A stretch of 7,373 nt of DNA, from NCBI GenBank assembly GCA_036736205.1, contig DAINMX010000289.1, positions 1-7,373 of the forward strand, given 5' to 3'. The DNA is from XYA12-FULL-58-9 sp001798605 (GTDB lineage Bacteria; Myxococcota; XYA12-FULL-58-9). Positions 1-6,946 of this stretch are shown here, piece after piece; the first letter of the stretch is position 1; each line of letters begins with the position of its first letter. The notes under the pieces were generated by a model. That model was not told the DNA's origin. It saw only the letters and a list, made by a program, of their open reading frames with translations, and did no database searches. Both the position numbers and the translations under genes were made by a program.

Positions 1-2380
1 GCGATGGTCACTGCAACACGGTAGCGGCCGAGACGATTGACAACTGCGCTGTCGATTGTGCTCCGGTGTGCGGCGACGACACCGCCGCCGGAGATGAGGC
101 GTGTGACGGCACAGACCTCAAAGGTTCAGACTGCACCACCTTCGGTTATGTCAATGACGTCGGCCTCGCATGCAATGGTGATTGTGACGGCTACGTGACC
201 ACAGGCTGTACCGCGCAGTGCCCGAACGGTACTGCCGAGCCGGGCGAGGTCTGCGACGGCAACGATGTTGGGAGTATGGACTGCACCGGTTTTGGTTACA
301 CCGGCACCGCTGGCCTCGTGTGCAACGTCACCTGCGGTGACTACGACACCACCGGTTGCTCGACGACCTGCGATGGTGCTCTGCTCGAGCCGGGGGAGTT
401 GTGCGACGGCGCTTTTCTCGGCACCGCCGACTGCACGACCCTCGGGTATGTCAATCTTGCTGGGCTTGCGTGCAACTCCACCTGTGACAACTTTGATGCC
501 AGCGGTTGCACCGCTGAGTGCGGCAACAGCACGGTGGAGCCGGGCGAGGACTGCGACGAGGGGGAGACCGCCACCTGCGACAACGACTGCACCATTGCCA
601 TTTGCGGGGACGGCAACTGTAACGCGACGGCTTCTGAGGACCTGAGCACCTGCGCACTCGATTGCGCGCCTCCGGGCTACTTCAAGGTCGCCTTCATCGC
701 TTACAACGCCGATGACCCTGACCAGTTCACCTTCGTGGCGCTCAGTGCTCTGCCCACCGGCCTGCGGATCCGTTTCACCGACAACGGATGGTCGGCGGCG
801 GGCGGCTTTCGCGATGGCGAGGGGATCATCGAATGGCAAGCGGACGCCGATTACCCGGCAGGTACCGAGATCACGGTGACCCCCGGCAGTGGTGCGAGCG
901 CCGGCACCATCATCGGCATCGGCAATGCGTTGTCGCTCTCCAGCACTGGGGACCAGTTGTTTGCCTATCTCGGGGATGAGGCCAATCCCGAGTTTTTGGC
1001 TGGCCTGCAGATGAACGGTCCATGGGACGCAGATGCGACCAACTCCAACGAGTCGGCGCTGCCTCCAGGTTTGGTCGAAGGCGTCAATGCCCTGGCCATT
1101 GATCCAGAGGTTGACAACGCCATCTACGCCTGCGGCATTGCCTTGGGCAATGCGGAGAGTCTCGGATTCCTCATCCACAATGGGAGCAACTGGATGACGG
1201 ACAACGCTGCGCCCATCGTTCAACCACCAACCTGTGGGTTCGTTGTGCAAGTGGGGGACGTGTGCGGCGACTCTGTTTCGACCGGTGACGAGGTTTGTGA
1301 TGGCACCGATGTGGCTGGGGCGAACTGTGTTGGCCAAGGCTTCGACGCTGGAGAAATCACCTGTGCGTCGGGCTGTGCTGCCCTTGACACCACCGCGTGC
1401 ACTTACATCTGCGGCAACGACTCCACCGATGGTGTCGAGGTCTGCGACGGCACCGACGTGGGCACCGAGACCTGTGTGTCCCAGGGTTTCGATGCAGGCG
1501 ATCTCGGGTGCGCGTTGGACTGCGCCGCCTTCGACACCACCTCGTGTACCTATACCTGTGGCGATGATTCCGCCAACGGCCTGGAGGTTTGCGATGGCAC
1601 CGATCTCGTCAGCGAGACCTGTGTGTCCCAGGGGTTTGACGCTGGCAATCTCGGGTGCGCGTTGGACTGCGCCGCCTTCGACACCAGTGCGTGTTCTGTG
1701 GTGTGTGGCAACGACTCCGCCAATGGCCCCGAGGTGTGCGATGGCACCGACCTCGATGGCGCCGATTGCACCGACTTGGGTTATTCAACCGCCGCGGGGT
1801 TGGCCTGTGCGGTCGGCTGCGGTGCGTTCGATACNNNNNNNNNNNNNNNNNNNNNNNNNNNNNNNNNNNNNNNNNNNNNNNNNNNNNNNNNNNNNNNNNN
1901 NNNNNNNNNNNNNNNNNNNNNNNNNNNNNNNNNNGTTATTCAACCGCCGCGGGGTTGGCCTGTGCGGTCGGCTGCGGTGCGTTCGATACCACCGGTTGTG
2001 TCTCCAACTGCGGTGACACCGTCGCTGAGCCGGGTGAGGACTGCGACTCCGGAGCCGTGGACGCCGCGGACTGTGACTTCGATTGTTCCGCCGCAACCTG
2101 TGGCGATGGCTATTGCAATCCGATGGCCAACGAAGACCCGGCATACTGTGCGGAAGACTGCCCAGATGTTTGCGGCGATCACCTGTTGACTGGCGTGGAG
2201 ACATGTGACGATGGCAACGATGTCGGTGGTGACGGCTGTTCGGCGACCTGTACAGTGGAAAGCGACTCGACGAAGCCGGTGGACGTAGATGAGGGCTGCG
2301 GCTGCCGATCGTCATCGGGGAGCGCCGGGCTCCTCGCTTTGGTGCCGCTCGTGTGGCTGCGCCGTCGTCGTCGCCGCTAG
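1..2380 (+). CDS. Cys-rich modular surface protein with MYXO-CTERM-like tail (5'-partial, contains assembly gap)
   Basis: This is probably an exported cell-surface protein of unknown function. The frame is open from the first complete codon at position 3, so the true start and any signal peptide lie upstream. Module order is: the end of a short CGDGxCN-type module; three 50-residue six-Cys modules (69-518); a short Cys module (519-602); a second CGDGxCN module (603-674); a beta-rich domain (675-1230); four more long modules (from 1263, the last interrupted by the gap); short modules at 2009-2098 and 2099-2170; a DUF4215-type repeat (2171-2260); and a tail with GCGC, a hydrophobic segment and six Arg before the TAG at 2378. 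The 100-N gap shifts the frame by two bases as written, but overlapping the flanking 55-bp repeats gives one continuous frame. Evenly spaced cysteines suggest disulfide bonding outside the cytoplasm. Myxobacterial proteins with such tails are thought to be processed by myxosortases and kept on the surface. Binding or adhesion is a guess; no catalytic motif was seen. Confidence 0.88.
69..518 (+). repeat. Three tandem 150-bp (50-residue) six-Cys modules
   Basis: Modules begin at 69, 219 and 369, each exactly 150 bp. The shared protein pattern is C, then about ten residues, then a CDG motif, then a third Cys, a G-Y or G-F turn, a GL-x-C step, a fifth Cys and a terminal Cys: six cysteines per unit. 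The three copies have diverged at the nucleotide level, so this block looks older than the one starting at 1263. Similar Cys-rich units are common in secreted proteins of myxobacteria. Confidence 0.85.
675..1230 (+). other. Beta-rich domain inserted between the two Cys-rich blocks
   Basis: About 185 residues with almost no cysteine (one, near position 1133), unlike everything on either side. It starts with KVAFIAYNADDPDQFTFVAL, followed by an RFTDNGW motif, a GGF-x-x-GEG-x-x-EW motif, an STGDQLFAY motif and an SNW motif near the end. I recall similar sequences as a domain in secreted bacterial proteins, including large marine exoproteins and extracellular nucleases, where it is an accessory module without an assigned activity. 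Family naming is from memory and no search was done. It is probably a folded beta-sandwich-like unit separating two arms of Cys-rich modules. Confidence 0.6.
1263..1834 (+). repeat. Second block of tandem 147-bp six-Cys modules, running into the gap
   Basis: Units begin at 1263, 1410, 1557 and 1704 with a 147-bp (49-residue) period. The second and third units are nearly identical over long stretches: the segment starting at 1501 recurs 147 bp later at 1648 with about 38 unbroken matching bases. The fourth unit is cut by the N gap. If the copies of the flanking 55-bp repeat are overlapped, this unit becomes a complete 50-residue module ending just before 2009. The real copy number at this site is therefore uncertain. 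Confidence 0.85.
1780..1989 (+). repeat. Perfect 55-bp direct repeat flanking the N gap
   Basis: Bases 1780-1834 and 1935-1989 are identical over all 55 positions, abutting the N run on both sides. Both copies encode the same end of a Cys-rich module (YSTAAGLACAVGCGAFD). Two contig ends sharing exactly 55 bases are what a de Bruijn graph assembly with k = 55 leaves at an unresolved repeat. The duplication is therefore more likely an assembly product than biology. Confidence 0.9.
1835..1934. other. Assembly gap, 100 N
   Basis: There are exactly 100 undetermined bases, the usual default length for a scaffold gap of unknown size. It lies inside the tandem-repeat part of the surface-protein gene. 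The stated length does not keep the reading frame, so it should not be read as a real distance or as evidence of a pseudogene. Confidence 0.97.
2171..2260 (+). other. DUF4215-type Cys-rich repeat
   Basis: Thirty residues with the pattern CGD, then GVETCDDGN, GGDGCSATC and a closing VE. This matches the myxobacterial Cys-rich repeat consensus (C-G-x-G-x-x-x-x-G-E-x-C-D-D-G-N...G-D-G-C-S-x-x-C). Only one copy is seen, directly before the sorting tail. In this family the repeat is found in secreted and surface proteins and is thought to be structural. Confidence 0.8.
2261..2377 (+). other. MYXO-CTERM-like C-terminal sorting signal
   Basis: The last 39 residues have a polar linker (SDSTKPVDVDE), a GCGC motif (2294-2305), a Ser/Gly spacer, a hydrophobic stretch (GLLALVPLVWL) and six consecutive arginines before the stop. 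This three-part layout of Cys motif, membrane segment and basic end matches the MYXO-CTERM signal, recognised in myxobacteria by myxosortase-type intramembrane proteases. The hydrophobic stretch is short, about eleven residues plus flanks. Retention at the cell surface is inferred from the family. Confidence 0.8.
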
Positions 2381-2457
2381 CGAGTAGCCGAAACCGACTC
2401 AATCAAGATTTCCTCGAGACGGAGCCAATCAGGCGTGCGCCGGGCGGGCGACCTGCC
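2381..2457. other. Convergent intergenic spacer
   Basis: 77 bp separate the TAG of the surface-protein gene from the stop codon of the hydrolase-like gene on the other strand. I looked for a GC-rich hairpin followed by a T-run on either strand and found none. The only inverted repeats are trivial, such as GGCG-TG-CGCC near 2432-2441. Termination may be factor-dependent. Confidence 0.6.
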
Positions 2458-5400
2458 TCACTGTTCACCGGGACCCTTAGCCTTCAAGTCCCGCCAGCAA
2501 CGTGTCTCTAGCTCATTGGTTTTGGGGAAGGTATTGAGCAGCCGCTGCCAATGTGTGTGCAACTCGGGGAAGACGGCTGCCGTTCGTTTGACGATTTTGG
2601 CCGCGTTGCACATCATCGACCAAAGGGGTCGCGGTTCAATCTCACCGGGTCCGTTTTGTGTAGACCAGACGAGACGGGTCGTACGCAAAGTTTCTGCGAG
2701 AATATCGATGACCAACGCTTTCGTCTTGGGACCGCCCAACTCGAGGGCCAACCTCAACAGGTTGGGCCCGTAGATGACCTCGTCGCCCATGTGTGGAACG
2801 GGCACCCCATCATGGGACAATCCCCAGGCCTCTTCCAGGGTTGGTAGCGCCGCATCACCGGCGGCGATCAAGGCCATTTCAAACCGTGTCGAATAGTTAC
2901 CGTTGAGCTCCTGAATGTGCCGTGGGTTTGCGGAGGCCATGTCCTCGAGGACGCTCTGCAATAGATCCAGCCCAAAGCGTACGGCTGCCCGTTGACGATT
3001 GCTCGACTCCTGTCCCGACCAGAGGTCACTGAGAATCTGGACGAAGCGTAGGTACTGGGGTTGATTCACGCCAATGCCGCTGTCGATACTTTCGTCGCTG
3101 TTGACAAATTGCAGCCAGATGCGCTCGCCCGTCGGCGTGTCATACCCCTGTGGGTTCTGCATCAACTTCTCCATGCGCACCTGCGACTCGCCCTCGAGAA
3201 CCAACCTGGCCAGGGGTTCACGCACCTTTTCGTGCAGTGTCTGCAAATCGAGCTCGAGCACTGCCGCCTTCATCGTGTCGGCCTGTATGGGTTGGATTTC
3301 CGCCTGCGGTTCGGCGCGGATTCCACCGAGACGATGATGGGGGACGTCGAGGAGGAACTGCCGATGATCAAACAGGCCGATGTTTGCGGTCACCACCAGC
3401 CGACCCTCTCGGTCGACATGGATGCCTGTGGGTTTCGCGTCCCCGGGGACCTTGATGTGACCGAGGCTGTCGAGGTTGTTTGGATCGAGTAGGGCAATGG
3501 TGTTGTCTCGCTGGTCAACAACCAGCACTGTGCCTGTTTGCGGATCGACCAGAACTTCTCCACCTTCCGCCGGCTTGTCGAACCCAAAAACATCCGGGGA
3601 GGGATGCAACTCGCCGGACTGCTTGTCGATGCGGACGATGTGGCCCTTGCGAACTGCATAAAAGGCCGTCGGTGAAGCCGCAAAGACGCGAACATTCTCG
3701 AGCTTGCGAGAGGCCAATAGGGCTTCTAAGGGTTCTTCGCCGAGGTCTTTGGCTGCAATGGGATACTGGTAATCCCCATCACCGATGACGACCACACCCT
3801 CCGAGACCTGTTCGACCTTGACTGAACTGCGCATGAGGACCGGCTTATTTGCCTGGGGATTGGCGGCACCGCTCACCCGCAGGCGCGTGGTCTTTTCTCC
3901 ATGGCGACTAACGGTGTCAAATACCTCGAGGGCGCGACCGTTGTTGAGTTGAAGTCGATGTTGCGGTTCTTGGTCGTCCCACCTCGAGGGGGCCGCTATC
4001 GCCTCGCTCCCTGTTGGTTGCCACATCCAATCGGGCTCTTCGACCTTCATGTAGGTCGGTCGATCCGGTGTGCGTTTTCCAGTGGGGGCATAGCCCATGT
4101 CCACCCCTATGGGGCGGGGAATCGAGTGGTTGAGCTCTCCCTGCATACCCTTGATGTTCTCTGGCAGGGGCTCGTCGGCGGAATCGAAATAACGCAAGAC
4201 CAATGCGGCGAACGACCGGTAAGACGCAGTGTCAATGGATTCCCAGCAGGTTTTGGTTTCGGCACCATACAACTGCGAACCCGGTGGCAGTGGAATCCTC
4301 ACACGATTCAACACCTGCTCCAGTGAGATATCCAACCGTATCAGTTCAACTGAGCCGTCACTCCCTACGTCACTGGCGATCCACATGTCAGAGGAGTCTT
4401 GGTGACCCCCGAAGATACGGTGAGCGCTGACGCCGATCGAGTTGAGGTCAATCTTCCGCACGCATCGTTGGCAATCGGGCGTGAGCACGTAGAGACAATT
4501 GTCATCATAGTCGATGACAGTATGGCGGTTGCCAAGCGCCGACACCTTGTGTCCGGCGGTTTTGGTCAACCCGGCGACCAAGCCCTGCTCCCCGTTGCAG
4601 AGATCGAAAAAGGCCACCCCTTTCTTCGATTGCTGCAACATGACATTGCGAACGGCGTAGTTTGTGTCGGGGTTGACTTCCCTCGCTGTGCAGAAGGCAA
4701 CGAGGTTGTCCTGAGCCGATCGCATGCGATGCCGAGCCACGGCGGAGCAGGTGACCATTGCTTGGTCGGTTAATAGCTCGGGGGGCATGTCGAAGACGTG
4801 CTGAATTCGACGCCCCTCGGCATCTCGGGTCACCACGACAATGGACGTTCCAATGGTTTGGAAATCAACGACCGTTCCGGACAAGCCAGGAAGGACGAAC
4901 TGTCCGAGGCCTTTGCGGTCGACGAGTAGCGCTTCGCCAACACCCGGATAATTGGGAATGAGCGCATAATCGTTGTTGACCACAGCGTCAGAACACTGCA
5001 GGGCGAGCCTGTAGATCTGGCCTGGATCCGAGCGGCACGGCTTGGGTTGGGCATCGGGAATTTGGATTGTGGGGAACGCATCTCGGCTCACGCCATGGGG
5101 CTTGGCGCGCTCTTCTTCCATCCTCGTCTGCCACTTGGCGAGGAGTGGCTCAAATGCCGCGAGGACACGGTCTTGTGCCGCATCATTGAGGTCGTGGAGG
5201 CCAGCCGCGGGGTTGTCCATGGCTTGGACTGCCGCTTCGAACAACAAGGATGCGGTCAGCTGGATCTTCTCTGGTGCCACCGAGTTGACGTTGCCGTCGA
5301 AATTGATGGGCTTACCCTCATTGAGGACCGCAATACGTTTGCCGTTGTAATTGAACTCGAGGTTTCGGTGATTGCTTTGGTAGTCCCCTCGATGCGGCAA

Positions 5401-6780
5401 TTCTCGATAGGAGCCGCTGGCTGCCAAAAGGACGGTGTCGATTTCCACCTCCGCCGAGGAACAAGAGACCAACAACGCCCCGTCTTTGAGCAAATCGAGC
5501 TGTTCGGGTCCGATGGAGCGGTGCCCCGTGCAGCCAACCACAATGCTCGCCCGTGCGTACCCGTCGGCCTCTGACTTCGCAATGTTGAAGCCATCTTTGA
5601 ATGCCTGCTCGGCAAGGGCCGAGTCAGTCTCGACGACGGTGACGATAGCGCCGAGCTCCTTGAGCTGGCGGGCCATCTCAAAGCCAATGAATCCATAGCC
5701 GATGACCGTCACCTCGCGCCCCTTGAGGTCCTCACGGCCGAGTGCCTTGAGGTCAATCAAGAGGCGATGAACCGCCTCCTCGGCAATGAACGGCGCTTCC
5801 CGGTGCTTGCCGCGAGAGCGGGCAACGTTGACCACCGGGGCAACCAAGGTCTTGATCTTTTCAATTTCAGTGACACCGTGACTGGTTTGCTCGACGCAAC
5901 GAAACAGATGCGCATACTTGCCAAACTCTTCGTGTACCAACCGAATGGCAAGGCCGCCATCGTCCAACAACAGAATCGGTTTGCCGTTGGTCTTGGCGCG
6001 AGCGATGGCCGACACGAGCGCCTGGCGAATCTGCGCACGGGTCGCTTGCTCATATCCACCGACAGCCGGCTTGGCTTTGGCAAACATGTGGTAGCCCCGC
6101 TCTTCGCCAAGTGCCCGTACGACGCCAGAGTCTGAATAACCGCGGCCGACGACAAATGTGTTCTTCGGGGACAATCCCGCCGCCTCGAACGCATCGAACA
6201 TCGGGATCTGTTGACCGAGCAGATGCTGGACGAGAACACAGTTGACGTCCTTGAACGGTTGCGCCCCCTGAAGATTGTCGACGCAACTTTCGAGCACTGG
6301 CATCGACTCGGGTACGCCCACGGCTTTGGCGTGTAGATCGAGCAGTCGGGAATCCCTATGGCGCAGCTGTATCTCGAGGGCAGTGAGGTCGCCGATGGGA
6401 AACTGTGGAGGGCGAGAGCCAACCGCATCGACTTGCTGCAACAACGCAACAGCTTTTGCGCCCCATCGCTTCTCGACGACAGTTGTGTCGATGAACCCGT
6501 TGCCATCGACACAATCGGCAAACAAAGACGCGATGGTGAAGGGTAACTCTTCGCAGGCCATGTCGCTCGGGGGCAGCGTGGCGGTGCGGAGTACCCAGGG
6601 ACGCTCGCCGGCCCGACCGACAATTGCCGCGAGAAATGGATCCGCACTGCCCAGGGAAAAGGCGTCGAAGCTATGGTCCCCTATCAGGGTGAGGCGCTTA
6701 ATGTCTGACTCGATGGCCGCTTTGCTCGGCAGCGGGTGCTCACGGAGGCGGGTTAGCAGAATGTAGGGATCGAGTCGCAT
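2458..6780 (-). CDS. Giant AdoHcy hydrolase-like / beta-propeller-like fusion protein
   Basis: 1440 residues, probably cytoplasmic: no signal peptide or membrane segment was seen. Residues 1-150 are unrecognised and look mostly helical. Residues 155-525 resemble S-adenosylhomocysteine hydrolase, which splits SAH to adenosine and homocysteine using NAD. Landmarks are H186, the LLDDGG motif (271-276), E-x-T-x-x-G-V (297-303), a Rossmann GYGFIG (361-366) with acidic E384 as in NAD binders, GCTG (416-419), EVEID (444-448) and NGKRIAVLNEG (479-489). By-eye comparison with human AHCY suggests some catalytic residues changed (E156 to Q298, D190 to A329, N191 to P330), while K186 matches K325. The usual KPDHYRY end is absent. 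After a charged linker (548-588), residues 590-1135 have repeated short beta-strand patterns like propeller blades, clearest at 1073-1136. Residues 1160-1440 look helical, possibly HEAT-like. The start is the first ATG after an in-frame TAG two codons upstream; no clear Shine-Dalgarno precedes it. Canonical enzymes are about 430-490 residues, so this is not the housekeeping form. Confidence 0.82.
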   Translation of the reverse strand: MRLDPYILLTRLREHPLPSKAAIESDIKRLTLIGDHSFDAFSLGSADPFLAAIVGRAGERPWVLRTATLPPSDMACEELPFTIASLFADCVDGNGFIDTTVVEKRWGAKAVALLQQVDAVGSRPPQFPIGDLTALEIQLRHRDSRLLDLHAKAVGVPESMPVLESCVDNLQGAQPFKDVNCVLVQHLLGQQIPMFDAFEAAGLSPKNTFVVGRGYSDSGVVRALGEERGYHMFAKAKPAVGGYEQATRAQIRQALVSAIARAKTNGKPILLLDDGGLAIRLVHEEFGKYAHLFRCVEQTSHGVTEIEKIKTLVAPVVNVARSRGKHREAPFIAEEAVHRLLIDLKALGREDLKGREVTVIGYGFIGFEMARQLKELGAIVTVVETDSALAEQAFKDGFNIAKSEADGYARASIVVGCTGHRSIGPEQLDLLKDGALLVSCSSAEVEIDTVLLAASGSYRELPHRGDYQSNHRNLEFNYNGKRIAVLNEGKPINFDGNVNSVAPEKIQLTASLLFEAAVQAMDNPAAGLHDLNDAAQDRVLAAFEPLLAKWQTRMEEERAKPHGVSRDAFPTIQIPDAQPKPCRSDPGQIYRLALQCSDAVVNNDYALIPNYPGVGEALLVDRKGLGQFVLPGLSGTVVDFQTIGTSIVVVTRDAEGRRIQHVFDMPPELLTDQAMVTCSAVARHRMRSAQDNLVAFCTAREVNPDTNYAVRNVMLQQSKKGVAFFDLCNGEQGLVAGLTKTAGHKVSALGNRHTVIDYDDNCLYVLTPDCQRCVRKIDLNSIGVSAHRIFGGHQDSSDMWIASDVGSDGSVELIRLDISLEQVLNRVRIPLPPGSQLYGAETKTCWESIDTASYRSFAALVLRYFDSADEPLPENIKGMQGELNHSIPRPIGVDMGYAPTGKRTPDRPTYMKVEEPDWMWQPTGSEAIAAPSRWDDQEPQHRLQLNNGRALEVFDTVSRHGEKTTRLRVSGAANPQANKPVLMRSSVKVEQVSEGVVVIGDGDYQYPIAAKDLGEEPLEALLASRKLENVRVFAASPTAFYAVRKGHIVRIDKQSGELHPSPDVFGFDKPAEGGEVLVDPQTGTVLVVDQRDNTIALLDPNNLDSLGHIKVPGDAKPTGIHVDREGRLVVTANIGLFDHRQFLLDVPHHRLGGIRAEPQAEIQPIQADTMKAAVLELDLQTLHEKVREPLARLVLEGESQVRMEKLMQNPQGYDTPTGERIWLQFVNSDESIDSGIGVNQPQYLRFVQILSDLWSGQESSNRQRAAVRFGLDLLQSVLEDMASANPRHIQELNGNYSTRFEMALIAAGDAALPTLEEAWGLSHDGVPVPHMGDEVIYGPNLLRLALELGGPKTKALVIDILAETLRTTRLVWSTQNGPGEIEPRPLWSMMCNAAKIVKRTAAVFPELHTHWQRLLNTFPKTNELETRCWRDLKAKGPGEQ
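3376..5013 (-). other. Putative beta-propeller region (residues about 590-1135)
   Basis: Recurrent units of hydrophobic strand, turn with D/N/G, and hydrophobic strand appear, such as GTSIVVVTRDAEG, TVIDYDDNCLYVLTPD, AFYAVRKGHIVRIDKQSG and TVLVVDQRDNTIALLDPNN. They resemble NHL/YVTN-type propeller blades. The clearest pair is at 1073-1136. The region between 840 and 960 is less regular and contains proline-rich and charged stretches, so one propeller with an insertion or two partial ones are both possible. Propellers usually serve as binding platforms; the ligand here is unknown. Confidence 0.5.
5206..6318 (-). other. AdoHcyase-like module within the fusion protein (residues 155-525)
   Basis: This segment spans both halves of the hydrolase fold: a substrate-domain-like part (about 155-340) and the inserted NAD-binding Rossmann part (about 350-500). 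The order and spacing of motifs follow canonical enzymes closely. For example, the stretch from H186 to G202 aligns without gaps to the human segment starting at H55, and NV...K (318-325) aligns without gaps to NV...K186. Homology is seen by eye from remembered reference sequence; activity is not implied. Confidence 0.75.
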
Positions 6781-6855
6781 CCAAGGCTATGTTCTCACGG
6801 GCGTCCCATTGCGGCAAGGCGCATGTGGGGCAACCGTCACCCAATCGAACTTAAG

Positions 6856-6871
6856 TTGGCCATTTGGCCAA
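6856..6871. promoter_or_regulatory. Inverted repeat TTGGCC-ATTT-GGCCAA, candidate operator
   Basis: Two perfect 6-bp arms are separated by four bases; the same bases also form a direct repeat of TTGGCCA with an 8-bp step. The site lies between the two divergent genes, 75 bp upstream of the cyclase start and 75 bp upstream of the hydrolase-like start. A dimeric regulator could bind here and control both genes. Without a second copy or a known regulator this stays a candidate; 6-bp arms can arise by chance. Confidence 0.35.
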
Positions 6872-6934
6872 ACCTCATCCGACCCACGACATCAGCTCTG
6901 CCGAAGATATCAATAACTCACAGGGCTTCTTTCG

Positions 6935-6943
6935 AAAGGAAGA
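6935..6943 (+). promoter_or_regulatory. Ribosome binding site of the cyclase gene
   Basis: AAAGGAAGA lies just upstream of the ATG at 6947, with the AAGGA core at 6936-6940 and six bases of spacing. It is the best Shine-Dalgarno match near this gene, and it fixes the start at 6947 rather than at the upstream non-ATG codons of another frame. Confidence 0.75.
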
Positions 6944-6946
6944 ACG

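Larger units (their letters stand above)
6781..6946. promoter_or_regulatory. Shared divergent intergenic control region
   Basis: 166 bp separate the start codons of the hydrolase-like gene (leftward) and the cyclase gene (rightward), so both promoters should lie here. Base composition becomes more AT-rich toward the cyclase side. I could not identify convincing -35/-10 pairs: TATCAA at 6908-6913 is a possible -10-like element for the cyclase, but it has no well-spaced -35 box. The inverted repeat at 6856-6871 is the one clear structured element. Confidence 0.5.

Noticed and set aside
126..1337. A 403-codon open frame on the minus strand opposite the Cys-rich gene
   Set aside because: It mirrors the repeat periodicity of the plus-strand gene, has no recognisable domain, and stays open because of the high-GC, low-stop composition of the repeats. 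The plus-strand frame has clear Cys modules and a sorting tail.
69..1834. CRISPR-like array because of regular repeats
   Set aside because: Period is 147-150 bp, units are translated with conserved cysteines and a multiple-of-three length. These are protein repeats.
1937..2189. Apparent frameshift and early stop of the surface-protein gene after the gap
   Set aside because: The shift comes only from the arbitrary 100-N length. The other frame after the gap continues the Cys modules and ends in the MYXO-CTERM-like tail.
2469..2493. CGGGAC...GTCCCG inverted repeat near the end of the hydrolase-like gene, as a possible terminator
   Set aside because: The 6-bp stem has a 13-nt loop, sits inside the coding sequence and has no following T-run on either strand. 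Likely chance.
5757..6647. A 296-codon minus-strand frame overlapping the hydrolase-like gene
   Set aside because: It is another frame of the same strand as the large gene, with biased composition (Ser/Arg rich) and no domain. The hydrolase motifs lie in the 1440-residue frame.
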